Origin: Bacteroidia bacterium
GTDB lineage: Bacteria > Bacteroidota > Bacteroidia > JABDFU01
DNA length: 5,034 bases
NCBI GenBank assembly: GCA_020849195.1
Contig: JADLGT010000078.1
Location: forward strand, 1 to 5,034
Direction: 5' to 3'
How positions within the stretch are numbered: the first letter of the stretch is position 1; each line of letters opens with the position of its first letter. Made by a program: the position numbers and the translations under genes. This document shows positions 1 to 5,034 of this stretch, in pieces. The notes under the pieces were generated by a model. The model searched no databases. It was given only the letters and a program-made list of their open reading frames with translations, and was not told the origin of the DNA.

Positions 1-100
1 CGATAAACGCTACAAGAATGCGCTATGTCCGGGAATATATAACGTAATTGTTACAGATAATAACGGTTGTAAAACAACGGTGAAGGTTAATGCGCCGTAA
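1..100 (+). CDS. C-terminal end of a secreted/surface repeat protein (SprB/PKD-like repeat), 5' end outside window
   Basis: The first complete codon starts at base 2 and the frame runs 32 codons to TAA at 98-100. The visible residues include CPGIYNVIVTDNNGCKTT followed by a short beta-like strand and NAP at the end. The pattern PG-x-Y-x-V-x-V-T-D-x-N-G-C is the hallmark of the last strands of SprB-type and related Ig-like repeats in large Bacteroidota surface proteins (SprB is the Flavobacterium gliding adhesin). The protein stops right after the repeat, with no T9SS type A sorting domain following it. That is either a protein anchored in another way or a truncated one. The two cysteines, nine and 23 residues into the fragment, could pair within the domain. 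Family assignment rests on one motif, so the real gene could be any multi-repeat surface protein. Function beyond 'extracellular, beta-rich' cannot be stated. Confidence 0.7.
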   Translation, partial: DKRYKNALCPGIYNVIVTDNNGCKTTVKVNAP

Positions 101-144
101 AAAAACAAAAAATGTGTGCCTTCAATGAACAATAAAAATTTAAA

Positions 145-225
145 ATGAAAAAACAAATCTGCCTTTTTTCGCTTGCAGTAAGTGTTGGTAGTGTGATGAC
201 CAGCGCATCTATTAAGGAGCGTTAA
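145..225 (+). CDS. 26-codon ORF consisting of a signal peptide only; probable gene remnant or tiny secreted peptide
   Basis: ATG at 145-147 is preceded by an A/T-rich leader without Shine-Dalgarno, as is usual for Bacteroidota, and the frame ends at TAA 223-225. The product starts MKKQICLFSLAVSVGSVM and ends TSASIKER. This is a textbook Sec signal peptide: a KK n-region, a hydrophobic core of about 14 residues, and a plausible signal peptidase site after TSA. Only about five residues would remain after cleavage, so no mature protein is encoded. It lies 44 bp after the repeat-protein stop and 43 bp before the terminator palindrome, so it could be the last unit of the same transcript. Reading past the stop gives 15 more codons to TAA 271-273, with no recognisable domain. 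The likeliest explanation is the leftover 5' end of a secreted-protein gene after deletion. A functional micropeptide, or chance, is also possible. Confidence 0.35.
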   Translation: MKKQICLFSLAVSVGSVMTSASIKER

Positions 226-268
226 CCTATCCATTTTTTTTACCAGTTTCATTTTCAGGAACTCCCTA

Positions 269-308
269 AATAAAAAATCCCTCTGTAATTACAGAGGGAT
301 TTTTTATT
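269..308. terminator. Bidirectional intrinsic terminator (40-bp perfect palindrome)
   Basis: Bases 269-288 and 289-308 are exact reverse complements. The stem core is ATCCCTCTGTAA paired with TTACAGAGGGAT, flanked by an A6 tract on the left and a T6 tract on the right. Either strand therefore gives a GC-containing hairpin followed by a U run. It lies between the rightward ORFs (stops at 100 and 225) and the stop of the leftward T9SS gene at 323, which is where convergent transcription needs a shared terminator. In the RNA the central AATT would form the loop. Confidence 0.93.
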
Positions 309-322
309 ACTACTATGAAAAA

Positions 323-1705
323 TTACTTTACAACTGTCATACGTTTTGTTACACGAGTTTCTCCTGCAGAAAGTGTATAGAAATATACACCTGCTTCAAG
401 GTTGCTGCCATTAAACGTAATGATGTGATTGCCGGCAAATTGTTTGCCTTGATCTACACCCTGAACTTTTTTTCCTGTAATATCATAAACATCAAGCGTT
501 ACGTAGGCATTGTCGGCAAGTTCGTAACGAATATAAGTTATATCGTTGAAGGGGTTCGGCATATTTTGAGCAATGCGAAGGCTATTAGCCGCCTTCTCAT
601 TTATACCAACCGGCTGATTGGAAATAGTTGCTGCAATGTTCCAACAAAAATCCATATTGGTTGACATACAAGTATTTCTCCACGCGTCTGCAGCTGTCCA
701 TGCGTTGTATCTTCCTTTAGGGAACTGAAACATTGCCCCATTTTTTGTTTTCTGCGGGTTACCGGTAGGATCATTCGGAACGCCATCATACCAATAACTT
801 AACTGATTGCTAATTGAGTAGTCAAGATCTTTTTGCCCCATAAGTGCAACAGCAAAGCCATTGCTTGTTGGAACTGCTCCCCCTGAATACTGCCATGTAA
901 TAGCTCCTTGAGTATAATCACCCCCTGGCACATATACACATGTTACAGCAACCACATTACCCGCAGGCACATTTACTGCACCGGCAGGAATTGGTACTAC
1001 CACATAGTATTTGTAGCGATCGGGTACGCCTACTGTAACTGTATCGATTGCTTTAAGTACATGTTTCAAAAAGTATTTGTTGGGCGCAGTTAAATGAGAC
1101 ATATTTCCATGACTGGCAGAAGCACTAATCTTAGGGGCTGTTAGCCATGCTCCATTTCCATAATACACCCTTGTCCACGCAGTGGCAAGACCTGTATCGG
1201 CCCACGAAATTTCTATAAGAAGCGTGTCGTCTATATTCATGTTTCTTTTATAAAAACCGTTTACCAAAACGGTATCTATTTTATATGGAGTTAGGTTGTC
1301 TAGTAATGGTGTGCCTCCTTGGTTCGGATCGTAATAGGGCGACTTAGGGTCGAACACCATGCCTGCACGCATATCTTGAACATTTCCGGTTCCGTTCGCA
1401 TCGCTACTCAATGCTGTAGAATCCATAAAGGTTACATTGGTATAGGCTTGGAAATTGCCTGGGTCAGCCCCATTTACAGCAATGTTATAACTCTGCTTTG
1501 TACCCGACCAATCCAACAAATAGTGGAACCCGGCTTGAAGATTTTGTTGCGCTTTTGCGTTTATTGCGTTAGCGTTAAGCGATGTTTTAGGAAGCGTTAC
1601 CGGATGAAGTCCTTTTGCAGTAAACATGTCATTCGCCGGCGCAACACGCTGCGCCATTGCAGACACTCCAATAAACATTAAACTCATTAAAGTAATTTTT
1701 TTCAT
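323..1705 (-). CDS. Secreted protein with T9SS type A C-terminal sorting domain; central region of unknown function
   Basis: A complete 460-residue protein. Residues 1-19 form a Sec signal peptide (KK n-region, hydrophobic core LMSLMFIGVSAMA, cleavage expected after AMA before Q19). Residues 20-60 are an Ala/Asn/Gln-rich stretch. Residues about 60-365 are rich in aromatic and beta-prone segments (for example YKIDTVLVNGFYKRN at 141-155 and YKYYVVVPIPAGAV at 231-244) and hold the only three cysteines, C256, C346 and C354. Residues about 376-460 are a canonical T9SS type A sorting domain: LRIAQNMPNPFND, then VTLDVYDITGKKV, then LEAGVYFYTL, ending RVTKRMTVVK. In this family the domain directs export across the outer membrane and is removed on surface attachment or release. 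I recognise no enzyme motif in the centre; structural or adhesive roles are possible but unproven. ATG at 1703-1705 is supported by the signal peptide and by a promoter about 50 bp upstream. Confidence 0.95.
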   Translation of the reverse strand: MKKITLMSLMFIGVSAMAQRVAPANDMFTAKGLHPVTLPKTSLNANAINAKAQQNLQAGFHYLLDWSGTKQSYNIAVNGADPGNFQAYTNVTFMDSTALSSDANGTGNVQDMRAGMVFDPKSPYYDPNQGGTPLLDNLTPYKIDTVLVNGFYKRNMNIDDTLLIEISWADTGLATAWTRVYYGNGAWLTAPKISASASHGNMSHLTAPNKYFLKHVLKAIDTVTVGVPDRYKYYVVVPIPAGAVNVPAGNVVAVTCVYVPGGDYTQGAITWQYSGGAVPTSNGFAVALMGQKDLDYSISNQLSYWYDGVPNDPTGNPQKTKNGAMFQFPKGRYNAWTAADAWRNTCMSTNMDFCWNIAATISNQPVGINEKAANSLRIAQNMPNPFNDITYIRYELADNAYVTLDVYDITGKKVQGVDQGKQFAGNHIITFNGSNLEAGVYFYTLSAGETRVTKRMTVVK

Positions 1706-1752
1706 AGTAATTTATTTTTAAAAGTGTTTAAAACCTGTTTTATTACGAACTA

Positions 1753-1781
1753 CAAATCTACAATTTTTTTCATACGAACAA
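1753..1781 (-). promoter_or_regulatory. Bacteroidota-type promoter of the T9SS cargo gene
   Basis: On the minus strand the sequence TAGATTTG (1753-1760) matches the -7 consensus TAnnTTTG exactly. TTG at 1779-1781 lies 18 nt upstream as the -33 element. The spacer contains an A7 run. Transcription would start near 1746, giving an A/T-rich 5' leader of about 40 nt before the ATG at 1705. The match to both boxes and the position upstream of a convincing start codon make this the best-supported promoter in the window. Confidence 0.75.
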
Positions 1782-1870
1782 TGGTAATGAAGGTTAATTT
1801 TATCACTACATTTCTCCCCATTCAATTTGCCCGAATTTTAAATCCCCGAACAGGGTCAAACTTATTGATT

Positions 1871-4762
1871 TTATGCAAATTCCTCGGCATATTGCTCAAT
1901 CGGCGGGCAGGCACAAATTAAATTTCTGTCGCCATGGGCATTGTCAACTCTTCCTACCGAAGGCCAAAATTTATTTTCCTTTACCCATTTTAATGGATAA
2001 ACTGCTTTTTCGCGACTGTAACCATGGTTCCATTCGCCGGCAATAACCAACTTAGCAGTATGTGGAGCATTTTTAAGCACATTGTCATTGGCATCAGTTT
2101 TGCCATCGGCAATTTCCTGTATTTCTTTGCGTATAGTTATCATTGCTTCACAAAAGCGATCCAGTTCATACATCGATTCGCTTTCGGTGGGTTCAACCAT
2201 TAATGTATCATGTACAGGGAAGGCAACCGTTGGTGCGTGAAATCCAAAGTCCATCAAACGTTTGGCCATATCACCTACTTCAATTCCTGTAGTGCGTTTA
2301 AATTCTTTACAATCTAAAATCATTTCGTGTGCCACGCGATTATTTTTGCCAACATATAAAATAGGGAAATGATCTTTCAGGATTTCTTTCATATAATTTG
2401 CATTCAGTATTGCCATTTTAGTAGCATCGGTAACACCTTCGGCTCCCAGCATTTTAATGTATCCATAAGAAATAAGTAGGATGAGTGCGCTACCCCAAGG
2501 GGCTGCTGATACTGCAGAAATTCCCTTTTCTCCACCGGTTTTAATAACCGCATGTGAAGGAAGAAATGGTACAAGGTGCTTTGCCACACCAATTGGTCCC
2601 ATGCCGGGACCACCACCACCATGCGGTATTGCAAACGTTTTGTGAAGATTTAAGTGACAAACATCGGCTCCAATATTACCGGGGCTTGTTAAACCTACCT
2701 GCGCATTCATGTTCGCTCCATCCATATATACTTGACCGCCATTGTCGTGAATAATCTGAGTAATTTTTTTAATGCTCTCTTCATAAACACCATGTGTTGA
2801 CGGGTAAGTAACCATCAGGCATGAAAGGTTTTCTTTGTGTTGTTCGGCTTTTGCTTTTAGGTCGTTTACATCAATATTACCTAATTCATCGCATTTAACA
2901 ACAACTATATCCATGCCTGCAAGTGCTGCACTGGCCGGATTTGTGCCATGTGCCGAAGATGGAATCAATGCAATGTTTCTGTGTCCCTGCCCGTTTGAAA
3001 TGTGATACGCACGAATAACCATTAATCCTGCATATTCGCCTTGCGCTCCAGAGTTCGGCTGGAAACTCATTCCGGCAAAGCCGGTAATTTTTGAAAGATC
3101 GCTGTCAAGTTCTTTGAACACTTGTTGGTAACCTTCGGTTTGGTTGACCGGAGTAAACGGATGAATGTTTGCAAACTCGGGCCACGTAATGGGATACAAT
3201 TCGGCAGCGGCATTAAGTTTCATGGTACACGAACCTAACGAAATCATTGAGTGTGTGAGCGACAAATCTTTATTCTCTAAGCGTTTTATGTAGCGCATCA
3301 TTTCGCTTTCGGAATGATAGGTATTGAAAACAGGATGCGTTAAATAGGAAGATTTGCGTTCGGCAAAAGTAGATTTGAGATTTGAAAGTTGAGGTTTGAG
3401 ACTTTCTTCGGCTATTACTCCTGCTGTCTTTCCGGTTGCCTGAGCGAAAACAGAAAGAATTGTATTCAAATCTTCAACTCCTATGGTTTGATCAAGTGCA
3501 ATACATACTGCATTATCGCTAGTATATCTGAAATTAATTTCGCTTTTCAAAGCGATTTCTTCTACCTTCTTATTCGATACTCCTGAAGGTAGTTTTATTT
3601 TAATCGTGTCAAAAAATAAATCGTGTTCGATTGAGCAGCCTAACTTTTTCAATTCGTTGGCTAATGCTGCTGCCGAAAAATGAACTTGTTCTGCTATGCC
3701 TTTAAGCCCATCGGGACCGTGATACACTGCATACATACTTGCCATTATGGCTAACAGTGCCTGTGCGGTACATATATTCGATGTGGCTTTATCGCGACGA
3801 ATGTGTTGCTCGCGTGTTTGCAAAGCCATGCGATAAGCTTGGTTGTCTTGGGCATCAACAGAAACACCAATAATGCGACCGGGAAATAAACGTTTATACT
3901 CTTCTTTAGCGGCAAAAAATGCAGCATGAGGTCCGCCGTATCCCATTGGAACACCAAAACGTTGCGAGTTACCAAACACTACGTCTGCGCCCCATTCGCC
4001 GGGAGGAGTTAATAGAGTAAGTGCCAACAAATCGGTTGCAACTGCAATTGTTGCGTCGCCAGCTTTGGCGCGTTTTACAAAATCGGTATAATCATTAACA
4101 GCGCCATCGGTGTTGGGGTATTGAATTAAAGCTCCATAAATTTTCCCGTCGAACTTACAATTCTTCCAATCGCCTGTTTCTATTTTAATTCCCAATGGTA
4201 TTGCCCGCGTTTTAATTACATCAAGTGTTTGCGGATAAACATCGTTGGAAACAAAAAACACATCTGCGTTTCGTTTTTGAGCTTCGCGCGAGCGGTTGTT
4301 GTATAACATATACATTGCTTCGCCTGCGGCGGTAGCTTCGTCGAGTAATGATGCGTTGGCAATGGGCAAACCGGTAAGGTCAATTACCATTGTTTGAAAA
4401 TTGAGCAGCGCTTCGAGGCGGCCTTGTGCTATTTCGGCCTGGTAAGGCGTGTATGCAGTGTACCAACCCGGGTTTTCAAGTACGTTGCGTTGTGTTACTC
4501 CAGGAATTATTGTTCCATAATATCCCAATCCAATATATGAACGGAACACTTTATTTTTTGCACCAATTTTTTTAAGGTATTTAAGGTATTCGAACTCACT
4601 CATTGCGGGGGCAATATCGAGTGGTTTTTTCAAGCGGATTGCATCCGGTATAGTTTGGTTGATTAACTCATCAACAGAATTTAATCCGATTTTACGGAGC
4701 ATTTTTTCTACTTCGTGTTTGCGCGGACCGTTATGACGGTTTACAAATTTATCCTTTACCAT
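1871..4762 (-). CDS. gcvP: Glycine dehydrogenase (decarboxylating), P-protein of the glycine cleavage system
   Basis: GcvP is the PLP-dependent, cytoplasmic subunit that decarboxylates glycine and passes the aminomethyl group to the lipoyl arm of GcvH. The 963-residue chain is the usual length for the fused single-chain type (E. coli about 957). The N-terminal half (about 8-440) has the family stretches [20 protein letters not shown] (306-325) and YHGPDGL (347-353). The C-terminal half has [10 protein letters not shown] (508-517), [14 protein letters not shown] (567-580), [10 protein letters not shown] (603-612) and [12 protein letters not shown] (680-691). The PLP-binding lysine is K708 in HLNLHKTF, followed by a glycine-rich loop GGGGPG (715-720). 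EPTESES (857-863) and [15 protein letters not shown] near the end are also typical. No expected motif is missing. An in-frame ATG 18 codons upstream (4816) exists, but I chose 4762: family similarity starts at FVNRHNGP, and a -7 element overlaps the upstream stretch. No gcvT or gcvH gene lies next to it in this window. Confidence 0.97.
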   Translation of the reverse strand: MVKDKFVNRHNGPRKHEVEKMLRKIGLNSVDELINQTIPDAIRLKKPLDIAPAMSEFEYLKYLKKIGAKNKVFRSYIGLGYYGTIIPGVTQRNVLENPGWYTAYTPYQAEIAQGRLEALLNFQTMVIDLTGLPIANASLLDEATAAGEAMYMLYNNRSREAQKRNADVFFVSNDVYPQTLDVIKTRAIPLGIKIETGDWKNCKFDGKIYGALIQYPNTDGAVNDYTDFVKRAKAGDATIAVATDLLALTLLTPPGEWGADVVFGNSQRFGVPMGYGGPHAAFFAAKEEYKRLFPGRIIGVSVDAQDNQAYRMALQTREQHIRRDKATSNICTAQALLAIMASMYAVYHGPDGLKGIAEQVHFSAAALANELKKLGCSIEHDLFFDTIKIKLPSGVSNKKVEEIALKSEINFRYTSDNAVCIALDQTIGVEDLNTILSVFAQATGKTAGVIAEESLKPQLSNLKSTFAERKSSYLTHPVFNTYHSESEMMRYIKRLENKDLSLTHSMISLGSCTMKLNAAAELYPITWPEFANIHPFTPVNQTEGYQQVFKELDSDLSKITGFAGMSFQPNSGAQGEYAGLMVIRAYHISNGQGHRNIALIPSSAHGTNPASAALAGMDIVVVKCDELGNIDVNDLKAKAEQHKENLSCLMVTYPSTHGVYEESIKKITQIIHDNGGQVYMDGANMNAQVGLTSPGNIGADVCHLNLHKTFAIPHGGGGPGMGPIGVAKHLVPFLPSHAVIKTGGEKGISAVSAAPWGSALILLISYGYIKMLGAEGVTDATKMAILNANYMKEILKDHFPILYVGKNNRVAHEMILDCKEFKRTTGIEVGDMAKRLMDFGFHAPTVAFPVHDTLMVEPTESESMYELDRFCEAMITIRKEIQEIADGKTDANDNVLKNAPHTAKLVIAGEWNHGYSREKAVYPLKWVKENKFWPSVGRVDNAHGDRNLICACPPIEQYAEEFA
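3371..3405. repeat. Degenerate heptanucleotide tandem repeat (5 x 7 bp) inside gcvP
   Basis: On the + strand the stretch divides into AGATTTG, AGATTTG, AAAGTTG, AGGTTTG and AGACTTT: two identical units followed by three diverged ones. On the coding strand this gives CAAATCT-like units, translated as [12 protein letters not shown] (residues about 453-464 from the ATG at 4762). It falls in the linker between the two halves of GcvP, upstream of the conserved YLTHPVFN segment. SNLKPQ-like strings are a pattern I associate with short AT-rich dispersed repeats in Bacteroidota; that link is from general knowledge, not shown here. Confidence 0.55.
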
Positions 4763-4786
4763 GTTTATGATTTTTTTTGAGGGTAA

Positions 4787-4817
4787 CAAATGTACTAAAG
4801 CGCTTACATATTTCACA
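4787..4817 (-). promoter_or_regulatory. Probable gcvP promoter
   Basis: The minus-strand sequence TACATTTG (4787-4794) matches the Bacteroidota -7 consensus TAnnTTTG. TGTG at 4814-4817, 19 nt upstream, is one mismatch from a TTTG -33 box. Transcription would start near 4781, leaving a leader of about 20 nt before the ATG at 4762. That leader is too short for a glycine riboswitch. An 8-bp palindrome AAGCGCTT (4798-4805) sits in the spacer between the two boxes and could be an operator half-site, but a match this short may be chance. Confidence 0.55.
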
Positions 4818-4860
4818 GATTTGTGTCAACTATTTACTTAAGAGTTTGACGGCAGACTAC

Positions 4861-4868
4861 TACCTTTG
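4861..4868 (+). promoter_or_regulatory. -7 element of the rightward membrane-protein gene
   Basis: TACCTTTG matches TAnnTTTG exactly and is followed by CA, as is common in this phylum. No TTG is found at the expected -33 distance: the nearest, 4846-4848, leaves only a 12-nt spacer. The GTG start codon at 4875 begins only 6 nt after the element, so the transcript would be leaderless or nearly so. Together with the gcvP element it makes a divergent promoter pair within 112 bp. Confidence 0.5.
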
Positions 4869-4874
4869 CAACCT

Positions 4875-5034
4875 GTGAAAAGAATAAAAGGGCTATCGGA
4901 TTTTGTGTTGTTTGGCAATATTTTTATCTCTTTGTGTGCAGCGGCGGCTACTTTTGAGACCTATGTTCTTAATCGACTGCGCCCTAACCCTCCTTACGTT
5001 GTCTTTGTTTTTTGCGGCACCCTATTTTTGTACA
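4875..5034 (+). CDS. N-terminal part of an integral membrane protein, possibly UbiA prenyltransferase-like; 3' end outside window
   Basis: GTG at 4875-4877 opens a frame of 53 complete codons running off the window edge. After a basic start (MKRIKGLSD) comes a hydrophobic segment FVLFGNIFISLCAAAATF (about residues 10-27), a polar turn with YVLNRLRPNPP (30-40), and a second hydrophobic segment YVVFVFCGTLFLY (41-53). This is the beginning of a multi-pass inner-membrane protein. The string LFGNIFISLCA followed by a second helix ending TLFLY reminds me of the UbiA-like membrane proteins annotated in many Bacteroidota, but the catalytic Asp-rich motifs would lie beyond the window, so this is a guess. 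There is no in-frame ATG upstream: the frame is closed by TAA at 4839-4841, and the only alternative is TTG at 4866, inside the -7 element. The gene diverges from gcvP and is probably independent of it. Confidence 0.7.
   Translation, partial: MKRIKGLSDFVLFGNIFISLCAAAATFETYVLNRLRPNPPYVVFVFCGTLFLY

Noticed and set aside
10..252. 80-codon ORF on the minus strand
   Set aside because: It runs antisense to the repeat-protein tail and the signal-peptide ORF, has no start context and shows no recognisable domain; it is a shadow frame.
1319..1681. 120-codon + strand ORF rich in Cys, Arg and Ile
   Set aside because: It lies wholly antisense to the 5' half of the T9SS protein gene, whose signal peptide and sorting domain are unambiguous; composition is typical of a reverse-frame shadow.
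1724..1921. 65-codon + strand ORF spanning the gap between the two large genes
   Set aside because: It covers the minus-strand promoter and the gcvP stop region, has no domain or start signal, and its composition looks random.
4572..4589. Two tandem copies of TTAAGGTAT
   Set aside because: They encode YLKYLK in a conserved helix region of GcvP ([13 protein letters not shown]); the match reflects repeated residues with the same codons rather than a mobile or regulatory repeat.
4763..4874. Possible glycine riboswitch upstream of gcvP
   Set aside because: The predicted leader is about 20 nt, and the whole intergenic region is 112 bp, part of it promoter. A glycine aptamer would not fit, and no terminator or anti-terminator hairpin is seen.
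1..5034. A previously undescribed multi-gene system
   Set aside because: I looked for defence, mobile, toxin-antitoxin, CRISPR and biosynthetic signatures on both strands. The window is accounted for by a housekeeping enzyme, a T9SS cargo protein and two gene ends; nothing supports a new system.

Overview
The window reads as chromosomal DNA from a member of the Bacteroidota. Four independent signs agree: a secreted protein with a C-terminal type IX secretion (T9SS) type A sorting domain, the last segment of a protein with an SprB/PKD-like repeat, promoters matching the Bacteroidota consensus (TTG, about 19 nt, TAnnTTTG) rather than the E. coli type, and A/T-rich start regions without Shine-Dalgarno sequences. 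Base composition is moderately AT-rich. Genus cannot be told from this stretch.

Layout, left to right. Bases 1-100 (+) are the last 32 codons of a surface or adhesin-like protein. A 26-codon ORF at 145-225 (+) encodes little more than a signal peptide; it may be a gene remnant. A 40-bp perfect palindrome at 269-308 is a bidirectional intrinsic terminator between the rightward genes on the left and the leftward gene on its right. Bases 323-1705 (-) encode a 460-residue T9SS cargo protein of unknown function with its own promoter at 1753-1781. Bases 1871-4762 (-) encode a complete glycine dehydrogenase (GcvP, the glycine cleavage system P-protein), which fills more than half the window. A 112-bp divergent intergenic region (4763-4874) holds back-to-back -7 elements. 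Bases 4875-5034 (+) begin a membrane protein cut by the window end.

Functionally this is a mixed neighbourhood. gcvP is housekeeping one-carbon metabolism and stands alone here, with no gcvT or gcvH visible. The T9SS cargo protein and the repeat-protein tail belong to the cell-surface and secreted repertoire. The genes do not form an obvious common pathway. I see no mobile element, CRISPR array, RNA gene, defence island or clear new system. The points most worth a second look are the signal-peptide-only ORF, the uncharacterised central region of the T9SS protein, a degenerate heptanucleotide repeat inside the gcvP linker, and the near-leaderless GTG start of the last gene.
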